Shown here piece by piece: positions 32,495 to 44,911 of a DNA stretch of 64,000 nt (its first letter is position 1; the number at the start of each line of letters is the position of its first letter). The stretch is from contig JACCLO010000003.1 in assembly GCA_029448655.1 (NCBI GenBank), forward strand, positions 186,001-250,000, written 5' to 3'. The notes beneath the pieces are model-generated. The model had not been told where the DNA came from. It saw only the letters and a program-made list of their open reading frames with translations, and did no database searches. The stretch comes from Wolfiporia cocos. Lineage: Eukaryota; Basidiomycota; Agaricomycetes; Polyporales; Phaeolaceae. Made by a program: the position numbers and the translations under genes.

Positions 32495-34726
32495 TCAGTG
32501 GTCACTAACAGGCAGCTTGTTGTAGATCGGGCAAAGGTCGTCCCAAGCAACTATGTAGAGAATTCACATGAGTCGTCCTTTGGAATGGTATGACTCAGCT
32601 GCTTACCTGGAGGTCTATCAGCAGCGGGAGTGCCAGCAATGTCCTCGGCCATCACTACAGCGAATCCCGCGGCGAGATGGAAGTCGATGTGGCAGTGAAG
32701 GAACCATGGGCCAGGATTATTCGTCTGCAGTGCTATGAGCATAGAATTGGTGCGTAGATGTGTCCCATATCACGTACATCAAATCGGATTGTCACATTGT
32801 CAGTGGTTGAGCTGCCGATGCTGACCGTGTCTCGTAGGACCGGATTCTCGTAGTTGTAGCTACTATTGCCTGCGCTCCTCACCACGTAGAACGAGTGCTG
32901 TACTGCACATTAAACAACATAGAGACTTCACTGTGGATATACTTACCCCATGAAGGTGGATAGGATGAGTTATATTGAGGAGTCCGCCAGGCATGTTGAT
33001 CTCAATGCTTTTATTGCGCGGAAGCTCAATGATGCTGCCATGAGGAAGAAGCTCCTGAGGTGTATGTTCTCCGTGCAAGATCTGAAGCAGTACGGGAACG
33101 GGAGGGCTTTCCCAACTCGCATTGTTTACAAAGAAATTTGTGCCATTCTGCAGGAAGTTCCACATTAAACGCGATTTCCTCGCAATTGCACAGTGCACCT
33201 ACGAAGGAGAAGTTCAATGGGAAGTTCATATCTGCACCACCCGGGTACGGCTTTCCAGGCTGTTGGACAGCGATAAGTTCATTGTATAGAATTCAGAATT
33301 TGGACAATGTATACGAACCACGTTGGACTCCAGCGCATGCAAGCTCGTCTCTACGAGAGAGTTGATAGCCGGATATGACTTTGTCTCTGGCTCTTTGTCA
33401 GGTGCCCCAACATAGCGCAGAATAGCCAGACCCGGTGGAGGAACAGGGTCGTTTTGATTTCCTGTATCTTCTGGTGCAGCCCGAATCCAGTAGTTGCCGA
33501 TCGGCTGATTAGCATCAAGCTTGCATTCAACGCACTATCAGTATATTGCGCTCTCTAAAAGGTCATGCCTTACAATGAAAGAATATCGCTGAGCCGCAAA
33601 AATTTGAATCTCGTCTACTCCAGGCAATGGTTCAGTATTCGATCCATCAGCTTCTATGATAGTCATGTTGTGATCGTCAATAGTGAAGTTGAAATACGGA
33701 TCACATGAGATTGAGACAAGGCGCATCCGATAGCTTGAAAAAATATCAGCAACATAACAATCACTAGCTCGCAAGAGGCGTACCGCAAGCCTTGCTGAAC
33801 CGTGATAACAGAGAGAGGGGAAGTGGTATCGTTAGCTCCACGCCCAAGACCATTAATCAGGATTGATTGTGAGAATCTGTACATGAAAATATATAGTTAA
33901 TATGCTATTTTGAAGTAAAATGGGTACATAGCACGTACTGAGGGACAGTTAGCTCGATTGCAGGCTTGTGATACCAGTCAGCGAGCGTGATTACCGTACT
34001 ATCTGTTAATACGGAACAATTGAGCTAATTGTCAATGGTCGTTTATGTACTGGTATTTGTTTGGCCACCAACCGTCATCTACGTCGTACAGGTGTGCATG
34101 GGGATCGTCCGGATCGTAAATGATTAGCGGCCCTCTTAGACCATCACAGTATTGCACGCCCTCGTGACTATGATACCAGAAGGTGCCTAGACAGATTGGT
34201 CGCATCATCTGGCAAGAGATACCATGGACAGAATGTGATGCGTACCAGCCTGTTCCGGGACAGTGAAGTTGTGTAAAAAGGAATGGCCTGGGGATATTGG
34301 GCATTGAGTAACAAATGCAGGACCGTCTGCCCAATTAGTATGGTGCTGATATATTCCATGCCAGTGCTTTGATAGAACCGAGATATCAGTTGTAAGGCTT
34401 CCGTGAGAGTGTCGTTACTCACAATGGACGTTGTCTTGTTCATTGTACTATCCGTGAGGTGGTCGTAGACATCAATCTCGAACCTATCTCCCTGTACACG
34501 GTTAGCAATCGGACTAATGGCCCTTGGTAAACCGGAGCATTACCTTTTCACCACTGATGATTGGTCCAGGGAACGTTCCATTAGCGAGAACTGTCTGACG
34601 ATAGAACCCATCTGGAGCAATCTCGCCATTGACAATATGTAGTTCGGTTCTCGGTCCACTGGAGGCTAATGTGGCATAAGGCAGAAAGAGAGTAGCGAGA
34701 CTGAAGAGAATGCGTCGAGCAGTCAT
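32495..34726 (-). CDS. Laccase (multicopper oxidase), 13 exons, 518 aa
   Basis: Exons on the complement: 34544-34726, 34423-34491, 34246-34366, 34073-34186, 33939-34002, 33784-33876, 33574-33733, 33319-33519, 33203-33259, 32947-33147, 32778-32897, 32607-32724 and 32495-32550; 1557 nt in frame. A signal peptide (about residues 1-22) predicts secretion. All four copper motifs are present: HWHG (85-88), HSH (130-132), HPIHLHG (415-421) and HCHIDFH (471-477), with Cys472 as the type 1 copper ligand. The axial position ten residues later is Phe482, a residue associated with high-potential laccases. Laccases oxidise phenols with reduction of O2 to water and act in lignin breakdown, pigment formation or detoxification. 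Several N-glycosylation sequons are visible. The gene lies beside a second secreted enzyme in the same orientation. The donor at the 33319 junction could shift by three bases (one valine). Confidence 0.95.
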
Positions 34727-36431
34727 CGTGTCTATGATTAGTGTGTCGGTACTGTTGTTGGGCCGAATATGCGAGCCCAAGCAGCATTTATACAATCCCT
34801 GCATGGTGGCGCAGTCTATAGCATCACAGCATCAGGTCGAGTCCCGACCAGATTCGTACGTCTCGGACTCGTTGCATCAAATCGCTGTAATGCTGACGCG
34901 TACACCTGCAGTCTCAGACAAATGACACAGTTCTGCAACACTGGGCGCATTCCGGAGGGGCAAAGAGGCGGCACCGCGCCTACACGGGATTGCTGTTCTC
35001 CGTGCTCATCTGGTCTCCCCTTTCATTACATTGCGCGCTTTCATTCACGTTTCCATGAGATATTTCACGCGCTTGACCTCCTTCCCGCTGTGGCCGCTGA
35101 ATTGATGGTCCATGCGAGTGAGTCTTCTATTCGTGCTAAGCGACGTACCTCAAAGAGAAAGGCCGTCTTCGCAGAACATAGAAGGAGGGGCCGTGTGATA
35201 TAATAGCTGTTGTTCGCATCTGGCTCTAGAAAGTGTATGAGGCTTGACATGCGGCGGTCCGGACGGTAGGGCGACTACCGCCGGCGGTGCCTCGTAGCGC
35301 ACAGTGTGTAGAGCTGGCGTTCATATCCATGCACACTGCTTGTACATCGTGATTCAACTGCAAGTTGCATCGGCCTTGAGCAGGAATATTCAAGCGTGGA
35401 ATTAAATGACTAACTGCTCAGAGACTATGACGATTCTCGCGTGAGTGCTGAGATTGCGGACTTTGGCCGTTACCGCCGCGTTTCACGTTCTGAACGCGAC
35501 AAGAGCACTTCGATCGTGAGATGCATCCGATCGAGCGTCGGGATGACTGCTCACATCAGGAAAGTTTCAACATTTGCCGAGATGCCGTCCCTCCACCAGA
35601 TCCGGATCTTACAAATCACATGTGGTGCGACTGTTAGTCTTGTTTGACAATGTTAGCACTTCTGTCCGCAACTATGCCGCAGACTGAATGTAACCATAGT
35701 TCTGTGAGATGCCTCGTGTGCACTACCGAGGGCCCGAGTTTGACAGTCGGACGCTGCATTCTGCGCGATCAACTAGTCATGACAGAGTGCGCTAAACAGA
35801 GTGTTCAAATATGGACCCTGGTGAGCTTCTGGCCTCGCATCCTATGCAGGTCCGACTCACATATCACCATACACTACCCATTTGTCGACAACGATGGCGG
35901 GGTTTCTTCCCACGTGCAGACCTCGTTCATTGCTCTGGACATAAATCAGCGCCGTTTCGATATGATATGCAGAACGCCACTGACAACCTCTGAGGCGCCT
36001 TCCGCTATATCGGCCTCCGCACTGTCTCCCAGGAATACAATGCAAAATTCCTTCCCTTACCGCCTGATATCGACTAGTCTGGACCAAAGGCCATGCCGCG
36101 CCGCCCTGCATGCGGATCAAGCACTGAGTATGGAGTGTACAGTGCAGAGCATCGTCAAAGCGCACCAATGCTGACGCCCATTTGAATGCTGAGCGTTTTG
36201 TAGTGACAGTTGGGTTGCATTCTGCGCGTCACTCATCACTCAAGCCGAGCCCGGCAAACTCGTGTGTGCTCGTCTGCCGATGCAGCTTGAGTTATGGACA
36301 TGTGAGTAACATAAAAAGTCGTATCTTATTCGACACTCGATAGACCTCTACAAACATTACAATCTACAATCCATGTCATTCCGTTCAACAAGTCCGATTG
36401 AGACAATGTACCTCGGATCTACGGCCACAGC
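34727..36431. other. Intergenic region between laccase and carboxypeptidase
   Basis: Presumed laccase promoter (minus strand, from 34727 upwards) and carboxypeptidase 3' region. No coding frame in this 1.7 kb resembles a known protein or shows an intron-exon pattern. Confidence 0.5.
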
Positions 36432-38402
36432 CTACCAACCGCCGAAGGGTAGACGAGCAACCTCCTCGCTCGCGTTCAAAGAGAGCGGCAAGTCGAACAG
36501 CCACTTCGTTACCAGGTCCTACGCGCAACATCAACATGAGGCCACCCAAAGTACTAGTCTGAAACGTACCAATGCTGCCTCCGGCTGGTCGTACGGTACC
36601 ATATGCCTAGGAACAGCCCGCGTCAGCATCGGACCAATGCACACACTCGCACTACTCACCCAGCCTCATGCACCGCGACGAACGTAATGTTACCCGCCGT
36701 GTAGCCGCCTCCCCCAGCGCTGCGGACCGTCCCGGCCAGCTGCCCAGACTCTGTAGTCACCCACGGCACCGGCTTCTTGGCCGCAAACTCTTTCTGGAAC
36801 CTGCTATCCAGCTGCTCGACCCACCGCTCGTTGCCCTGCACCGCGTCAGTGCACCGACCACCCCACAGACCAGGCAGTCACTCACAATGAAGTTGCACAT
36901 CATGTCCGCGTTCCCTGCATACACGAGCAGCCGCACGCCGTCCTCGATGAGCTCGGGAAGGAGCTTCGCGCTGTTGTGCGCGCCGTCGCCCTGGAACACA
37001 AACGCCTGGTTGACCTGCATGTTGCAGCTCTGGAACTCGAGCGTGGGGTCGACGCCGAGCGCACGCTTGTTCGCCGGCTTGTTCATCCAAGTGTCAATCC
37101 AGCCCATCTGCGGATAGCACAAGTCGCCGTCCCGCTGTCTGTCGCACTTGCGCCGCACGTCGTACGGGTTGTATCCGAGCTCTGCAAGGTGTGAGTCCTC
37201 GTTATGGTGAGATCATTCCCGGAAACACGCACGGACGAGGGGGCCTATAATCTGGCTGTCGCAGTATAGCAGCGCAGGCACGCACGTCAGGCGGGACTCA
37301 TACTCGTAGCAGCTCTTGAGGAGACGCTGGCACGTCGGGACCTTCGCGCGGATCGCCTGGCATTCGGGACCTTCAGGGTCGTCATAGACAGGGTATGGGC
37401 CATCGCACGCCCAGTCCGGAACGCTTGTCACCTGCACATACGGGTCCGTCAAGCCGTTGCCAAGCATCACCGACGCGAGGTTGATGTGCAGCAGCGCGTC
37501 GTTCGCCTGCGCGCCGGCACGCGCAAGCGCCTTGTTCTCCGCGTGGATAACAGCCGCGATGTTTGGCGCGTATGTGCCGCCGTAGCTCTCTGCGGCAATG
37601 TGGAAGGGCGCCTTGGCGTACTGTGGGAAGCGGCCGAGGAAGAGCTCGAGGAAGGCATAGACGTCCTTGCCGGCGACGGGGGAGGTGTTGACCGAGGTGC
37701 CGTCGTTGGCGTACGAGAAGCCGACGTTGACGGGCTGGTCGAGGAAGATGACGTTTGCGTGCGTATTCCAGGAGTGCTTGTTGTACGTCACGTTGGCGCC
37801 GGAGTCCGCGATGGAGCAGGGGCCGAGCTCGAATAGCAGGCCGGTGGACGACGAGCATCCGGGACCTCCGTTGAGCCAGAGGAGGAGAGGAGCATCTTCT
37901 GGATTGACGCGAGCTTCGAAGAACCTAGACAGGGGTCAGTGCGGAGAACTCGTGTGGGAGATCTAGGTCGAACCAGAAGAATAGGTGCTTGTCCTCAGCA
38001 ATGTCCAGATATCCAGAATATTGCTGCACGGAAGGATCACAAAGGTCGGGCTCAGTGATGCGGAGCTGGTGCTGCTCGAACATGGGGTTCGATACCAGCT
38101 CGTCTGCGGAGGTGAGTGCGCTGCATGTGAACTGCACGAGGCGAGTACGTACAGGTCAAGCCGTTCTGCATGATCCGCTGCCTTCCAAAGATATCGACCC
38201 ACTTGTGAACCCTCGTCTTGGACTTCCCGAGAGCATCGTGCGCAGCATGCTTGAGCTCATCAGCAACGTCAGCAAGGCCGCTTGAGAGTTCCCCGTAGGC
38301 GGACTCGAGTGCTCCTAGGATAGTCTGATCAGGGGCAGGCACAGCAAGTGCACTACGCGCGGCGAGTAGGGCGATTGGGACAAGGGCGAACACGGACTTC
38401 AT
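36432..38402 (-). CDS. Secreted serine carboxypeptidase (peptidase family S10), 7 exons, 555 aa
   Basis: Exons on the complement: 38153-38402, 37974-38103, 37233-37924, 36886-37181, 36660-36835, 36570-36606 and 36432-36518; 1668 nt in frame, introns of 48-53 bp. The N-terminus MKSVFALVPIALLAARSALA is a signal peptide followed by a propeptide-like stretch. Family motifs are WLNGGPGCSS (143-152), the nucleophile Ser240 in AESYGGTYAP, Asp450 in AGNADMMCN and His516 in HEAGHMVPYDQP. The enzyme removes C-terminal amino acids at acidic pH, in the vacuole or outside the cell, as carboxypeptidase Y does. Several cysteines (for example Cys150, Cys163, and those in the 37300-37400 segment) fit the disulfide-rich S10 fold. 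Whether it is vacuolar or secreted cannot be decided here. Confidence 0.95.
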
Positions 38403-40748
38403 CGTCGCAAACGGTGACGACAGCGGCCAGCTCGTCGTCGGCGCAAGGCCAGCAGACGCTCGGTAGATAGCATCCGTGACGGCATGTACACAGTCACGCG
38501 TCACGCCCGCAACACGTGAGTAATACAAAATGACAGTCGTGTCTCTCCTGCAATCGATGTCCCTCTAACTCTTCAATGGTTGCTCAAACGGCACACAATA
38601 TGCGGCAAAGGTGGACGCCAATATTCCCGGCGAAGAAAAGCACACATACCCAGCATATTCTCACCATCATCCACAAAGTTGCAGAAGACAGCGGGAAACA
38701 TATCCTGATCCACATATGGTCATACTATGCTTAGGTATCACAAACGTCCTCGCGCGCATGCGCTCACTTCTATCTCCTACGCGCACTGCTTCCTGCACCG
38801 CCGCATGCGAATGCACGGCGTCGAGTGGCCCTACGCCGTTTTCTTCCATCGCTCACTCCTGCCGAGCCGATCTACCGAAGAACGAGCCCCGAGATAGACT
38901 CAACGGAGCGCCACTTACATTGTTGTGCAATGGACTAGTCGAGCGCACACCAATGTAAGTGGCGCTCCTCAACGCGCTGTGAAAAGGTGCAATGACGCGG
39001 TGTGTGGCATCAGAATCGCATTCTTCCTGACGTGCACGGTGAGATATTGCGCTTCAGAGCAGTGACGTCCTCCGCAGCGCACGCGCAAGCTCAGAAAGTC
39101 TTCGCTCGCAAAGCATAAAGCACGACGTCAATTGAACGTCAGCAGATCGTAAGCGCGTGGGGTTCCCATTACAGCAACAGAATCTCCTCATCGTTAGACT
39201 TAAATACGATCCCTTGGTCATTCCGTTTTTAAATCTCCTCTAGATGTGGTTTCTCTGCGACAGGCTAAATGTTCACTTGCTATACTTATATTCAATGCTC
39301 TGACACGCATACAGGATGCTGCTGAGCACCGTGGCGCTCTTGTAGTCAATCCTCCTGCATTGGGGTCGCTCAGTGAATTGCGCATGACTGAGAAAGAATA
39401 CAAGCAAATGGTCTCTACCTGGGATGCGCTTCCGTCTTCCGCAACCGCAAACTTTGCTGACATTAACTTCACAGATGATCGTCCGACGCTTCGTGTAGTG
39501 GGCGGTACTGATGATGCGAGCGCCCTACTGGAGCTCGCCAGTGGTGTCTCAGGCCAGGCCTCGGTTTAGGTGAAGTGCGGAATCATGGATTTGATGTTTA
39601 GCATCTTGCCCAGACTCGAAAAAATGCTTCGTGTGCCTATGCATTACTGGGTATGTCCGCGGTGGCTCGTTATATGTCATGAGTTCATGACCATCTGTAG
39701 GTCCTGGCCGGAGGTTGTGTAATCTATAGCCCCGGGAATCTTGTCATGGCTATCAATCACTTTATGATATATGAAAGACGAGGATAGGGTTGTTGGTGAG
39801 TCACAAGAGGGTATTTCGTACAACGTCACTCACTTAACGAACGGAAATCATTCTGCTGCCTTCGTAGGATGTCAAGGAATATGCAGATAAACATCTCAAG
39901 GTGCACGTCTGGAAGCAGCACATGTTACCGTGCCCAATGAGCTTCCCAGTAACCTTTTGGCGTGCGTCACTACCCTCTTTGGGCTGATCAACCCAATCGA
40001 TTCCCAGTATTGGGGAGCATACATTATGCACCGCAAGCAGGCTGATAAGTGTATCGATGCTATCATGAACATCATGAAAGGCGAAGATCTTCACCCATAC
40101 TATGCGGAGCTACGAAACAGTGTTGAGGGCTTCCAAGGCCATAGCTAATCATGCCATCGAAGCCAGCATTGCTCTCCAGCCTGAAGATGGAATGAAAATA
40201 GTGGATGGAGTCTGCCTGACGGGCACCATGGTTATCAATGATGGATGGGGGAATGTACGTGCACAATACCATCTCATGTACATCATGTCTAACCAGGATA
40301 TGTAAGTGCTCGAAGTTGTCATAATATCACACATACACTCACCATGCTCACTGATGTTGGTGGACATGTACTTCAGGTACTGCTACTAGAAGTAAGTTTT
40401 CAGTATCAACCATTGGTACACCATGGTGTTCCACATCAACGTGCAACTGATGGAATGTGAGCGCAATGAGCTGGACTTTGTTTGGGACATCAACACCAAA
40501 CAACATAACCTCAGCTGGTGATCCTTCTGCTGGTTTGGGGTCAACAATGTGGCAAGTGTCAGAGGAGGAGTGCAGTGATGGAAGAGGACCTGATGGCAGT
40601 GTGAGAGGCACTCTTCAGGAATGCTAGTAGCTGCAATAAGTGCAAGGGCAACACTATGACACGCAGATTGAGCCCTGTGATCAAGCTGCAGGATATTGTG
40701 TTGCTGATGATTGCAAGCATTGGGATAAAGTTCAATATTGCGCACATG
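38403..40748. other. Gene-poor region
   Basis: Contains the presumed carboxypeptidase promoter, the 18-bp inverted repeat at 38905-38968, and a few open stretches (for example 39246-39569 plus and 39930-40148 plus) that look like decayed coding sequence but match nothing recognised. They are probably transposon remains. Confidence 0.4.
38905..38968. repeat. Perfect 18-bp inverted repeat with 28-base spacer
   Basis: GGAGCGCCACTTACATTG at 38905-38922 and its exact reverse complement at 38951-38968. It lies in the region upstream of the carboxypeptidase gene. Confidence 0.9.
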
Positions 40749-40753
40749 GTCAA

Positions 40754-41358
40754 TGTTACGGTTATTTTAATTTTTCAAATGCTGGCAGAACTCACCATTG
40801 GGTGAATACGATACAGGGACTTGTTGTGCAACCAACTCTCCTGGCTACTTGTGACTCTATTGGGCATAAAGCCAGCTGTAATAGTGTATGAGATGTGTTT
40901 TGACTTTGACAGATCCAACTCTGTCCTTGTTTCATATTTATGATTACTGATTGGCAGATGGCGTTCAACTGCCACTATCTTGGATATATCACCAACAACT
41001 GTATCATACTATAATGTAGATAGTATCGGTGACATCTGGGATGGACAAGGACTCCTGAAACTCAACGTAGTATATAAACCAATGTACTTAGCATCGAGGC
41101 TCCTCAGCTCAACCTTGTTGTATAAACAAGAAGTCTTATACTCATTCTCAAATATAGGAAACTATGCTCAGTATTCACCAAGCCTTGAAACCGACTAAGT
41201 CCTCAAAGTGCACTCTGACTTCTTGAACTTAGTCTTTGACTTAGAACCCTGAAGGCTTATCCAGATATATTTGCCTTGCACTTGTCCAAGGGACTACATG
41301 CAGAAGAGCAAATTATATTTGCAACTTGAATATACAAATGGGTATATGACCCGTAGCA
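40754..41358 (-). repeat. Solo LTR (605 bp), same family as 5059-5766
   Basis: It starts TGTTACGG and ends CCGTAGCA, with the duplication GTCAA at 40749-40753 and 41359-41363. The reverse complement aligns along its length with 5059-5766, including the segment around GTATAAGACTTCTTGTTTATAC. Confidence 0.9.
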
Positions 41359-41369
41359 GTCAAGGAGGC

Positions 41370-41876
41370 TGTTATGGATCGGATATCCGTTCAGCTGAAA
41401 TCACTAAGTCAAGTTACTCAGCGTATCGAGCAGCGCACTGCTTGTCGGACTCGGCAGAGTCGAGCGTCGATATACAAGTTGCAGGCTTAATTGCTCAAGC
41501 CTTTGAGAACAAGTATAAGATCCTTGTAATTCAACAAGGTCTAGCTGAGGAACTCAACTGGTATTTACAGCAGGTTTGATACTACAATTCTGTAATTGGG
41601 GTCATAGTGTCCTTGGTACTGCTACCACTAAGTCCATAAGGCTAGCATGCTAAGATAACAAATACAAAGTGTTGCGGTTGAGCGCAACAGTGGCTGAAAC
41701 GTACAAACCCTGTGGTTAGACATAGGATATCAGCTAGAACCAGATGCATTACAAAGCCATGGTCATAGGGTTGTTGTACATGAAACGAGGGTCTCTGGTT
41801 GCGCAGGGATCCCTAAAAACAAGCGCATGCTAAGGCGGTTGAATGCTAAGTCCTCTCCTTCAGTAAGGCGCCAACA
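41370..41876 (+). repeat. LTR-B copy 1 (507 bp)
   Basis: It starts TGTTATGG and ends GCGCCAACA. The flanking five bases are GAGGC and GAGGA (four of five match). The same sequence recurs in inverted orientation at about 42753-43249 and 43633-45364. It has a promoter-proximal segment (GAGAACAAGTATAAG) related to the 5059-5766 family. Confidence 0.75.
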
Positions 41877-42752
41877 GAGGATATTCAGCTGTTCTGTGCG
41901 GACCGTAACAGAGGCTAAGGGAGGAAACGACGGTTACATGTGCTATGAAGGTAGAGGTGAAAACCTTGAGATCACAGGCAAGAGGCCTGGGCTTTGCTTT
42001 GCAAGGCCTGTGGGACTGCACCCCTGCTGACATGATGGTATGTGATTGGGAATTATGTCATGCACATCTCTAATGATATACTACCATTGCACAGCTGGTA
42101 GCACCCATCTTCCCTGTGATGGCACATGGTACAAGAACCAGAAACCAGCAGATGTCGAAATTGCAAGCATTCTAGAATGCAGAGTACATGAAACACCCCA
42201 CATATTCAGCAGCAAACAATTGAATGATACCACTTTTCCATGTGACCATAGGACAAACCATTTTTGGTATCCACTACTTTGCCTTGTAATTCACTGTCTT
42301 TGCAGGTTGCTGTATTCATGATTTGTGATTTCCCTTTGCAGTTGTCAGCTCTATTACATGATGTGCTGTATACCATTGCTGGTTCTCGTTATCTGTCTGC
42401 AAACAATGATCATTCAGTGCATATATATAAGCAACTGATTGGGCTCACTGTCATCTCATGGATGCTGGTGAACAGCATTAATCAGCATTAGAGGTAGAGG
42501 TGGATGTACTTGCACTTGACTCTGCTTGTATCCTCTTGCTGTTTCTAAGCACATTTCCAATGTCCAAAACCCTTCAGGCTATTGGAATCGGAGGTCAGTG
42601 TGTACATTGAGCTGTGGATGTCACAGCCAGTCTGTGTCATCATGCCAGCCACACAACTCTAATGCCTCCAGGATGTTAGCATTCTCCCCAGCTACCTTAT
42701 TCCTGTTTCACTCACTGTCATGGTCTGCTCAGCTATACTCGAATATCCTTTT

Positions 42753-43249
42753 TCTGACGCCCCACTGGGAGGAGAGACTTAGTGTTCAACCACTTTATTG
42801 TGTGCTCTATTCTAGGGATCCCCACTCAACCAGTGATCCTCATTTCATGTACAACAGCCCTATGCCCATAGTCCTGCAGCATATCAGGTTCTAGTTGATA
42901 TCATGTGTCTAACCACCAATTCTTTATGTTTCAGCTCTTGTTGTGCTCAACTTCAATGCTTTGTATTTGTCTTATTATCATGCTAGCCTTATGGACTTAA
43001 TGGTAGCAATACCATGGACACTATGACCCCAGGGATAACGAGTAGTATATAATCTGGTGTAAATACCTGTCAACTTCCTCAGCTCAACCTTGTTGAATTA
43101 CAAGGATCTTATACTCATTCTCAAAGGCTTAAGCAATTAAGCCTGCAGCTTGTATATCGACACTCTGACTCTACCAAGTCTGACAAGTAGTGCGCTACTT
43201 GATACGCTGAGTAACTTGACTCAGCTGAACGGATATTCAATCCGTAACA
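42753..43249 (-). repeat. LTR-B copy 2
   Basis: Reverse-orientation relative of 41370-41876, ending CCGTAACA at 43249. It lacks the insertions found in copy 3 and so shows the empty site (TATTCTAGGGATCCCC near 42810). No target duplication found. About 30-100 bases of flank on the left also resemble copy 3, so copies 2 and 3 may come from a tandem duplication. Confidence 0.65.
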
Positions 43250-43692
43250 CTCACCCTACCACCTTCACACTTAGTTTGGTGTTACAGTGGTATTTCTCTC
43301 ATGAATGGCATGTGCACTAGGGCTGATGCACTGCACTGGTGCAAGGGTGCCACATGCAGGTACTCAGCTGGTTTAACTCTAACAACACCTGCATTGGACC
43401 GGTTCCCAGCAGAAGCTGATCAGACATGTTTTGGTTCATGTCTGGTCAACTTCTGATGCAATTTCCTTTCCACAATTGCAAAACACAACCAAGAAGAGTG
43501 ATGGAGTTGATGTCCTTGATTCTCTGGAAGGTATATGGCCATCATCCATGCCAAATCCTGACAACTCTCTCAGCCCTGACATCCTGATGATCAATTATTT
43601 TACGGTCCGTGCAGAGACTACTGAATATTCTTTGTTGACACCTCGCTGGAGGAAGGGACTTAGCGTTCAACCACTTTACTGTGCATTTATTC

Positions 43693-44911
43693 TGACACAG
43701 ACCTGTGTCATCCCACAACCGCCCACGCCCTAAAGCCTCCTAACCCTGACTCCCCTACACGCCACCTTTTGTCACAAGACGACTCACAGGGTGAGGGAAC
43801 CCTAAACTGTATCCTTGGTCTATTTAACTAAGGATAGAACTACAAGGGCGTACTATGTCGTTGTAGCAGAGGCTACCTTACTAGGGGTAACCAGGTAAGC
43901 AGTAGTGGGCTATCACGCAGGAGTACTGGCAAGGGGCTTATTCAGCCCTAGATGATTATGAATAAAGCTGGGGACCTAGCGTCCACCAGCCTAAGTATTT
44001 ATACATGGGGGTCAGGGGTAGCTACCAGTAACTACCTACCCTAAATACATGGTCAGTGCGCCCTACAGGCCTAAGGGGGACTGGGACGTGGACTGGGGAA
44101 GGGCCTGGCATCAAGCCTGGCCTATAGCAACCAAAGCTGCTAGGCCATAAGGGTCTAGCAAGGTATACTAAATATCCAGGGCCCAGGTTCTGAGACCCTG
44201 TGAACTCATGAGCCCCCTGGCACTGCTGTAGAGCCCGGGCGCTAGTCATTATAGATCAGGTGCCGCTACGCGGTCACCTGCCTACGCGTTATGATCACGT
44301 GTCTACCTATGACCGTGTATCTAACGTCCTACGCGTCCGGTAAGGGGCGCGCGGGTGGCTACTAGCCTTAAGGGCTTTAAGGGGGTGCCTTAGGACCCGT
44401 ATTCTAGGGGATTAGATTAGGAAACGAAAGGTGTACTTACGTAGTCACTTTCTTGTGACACCTTTCAGATACCAGAGGGCCCAACGATGCTTGTGGCTGG
44501 TCAAAGGGTAGTCCTAGGGCACTACAGCGGGGTTGAGGTTCTCCCAGGCTAGTTGTCAAAGGGTAGAGCACGCAGATGGGGAATTGCAAGTAAGGGGGCC
44601 TAAGCCCCAGAGGTAGATTGAGAAGTCTGAGGAGTACGCCTCAGAACTTCTAGCTTTTAAGTACAGGAGTAGTGCTCTGTCTACCAAGACCTAAGCTGGC
44701 CCTAAAGCGACATGGCCTGTGCGCATGCACCTAAACGTCAGGGGTCTGGAACGCTTACATAAGCTGTACTATAATCACGTTACATACGGGTTATCTTATC
44801 TGCTACTACCCAAGTGTGTGACTATCTATCTATCATGTGACTGAATACTTTAAATCTTTAGCTCGACGCTGAGAGGGGGCATTCACCCCGTCACGATATA
44901 AAACCGTGACA
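43693..44911 (-). repeat. Solo LTR (about 523 bp without its own insertion) nested in LTR-B copy 3
   Basis: It starts TGACACAG and ends CCGTGACA, with the duplication TATTC at 43688-43692 and 44912-44916. It carries the hairpin CTGAGG/CCTCAG (44622-44650 with outer GAAGT/ACTTC pairing), followed by a TATA-like CTTTTAAG on the plus strand. Confidence 0.85.
43770..44460. repeat. Solo LTR (691 bp), innermost of a three-level nest
   Basis: It starts TGTCACAAG and ends CTTGTGACA, with the duplication CCTTT at 43765-43769 and 44461-44465. No coding content. Confidence 0.9.

Noticed and set aside
34726..36432. Laccase and carboxypeptidase as part of a secondary-metabolite cluster
   Set aside because: No synthase, tailoring enzyme, transporter or regulator lies nearby; they are just two secreted enzymes.
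39246..40305. Open stretches that could be a new gene (39246-39569, 39930-40148, 40102-40305)
   Set aside because: They do not join by plausible introns, have no recognised domain and lie in transposon-rich DNA; probably remnants.
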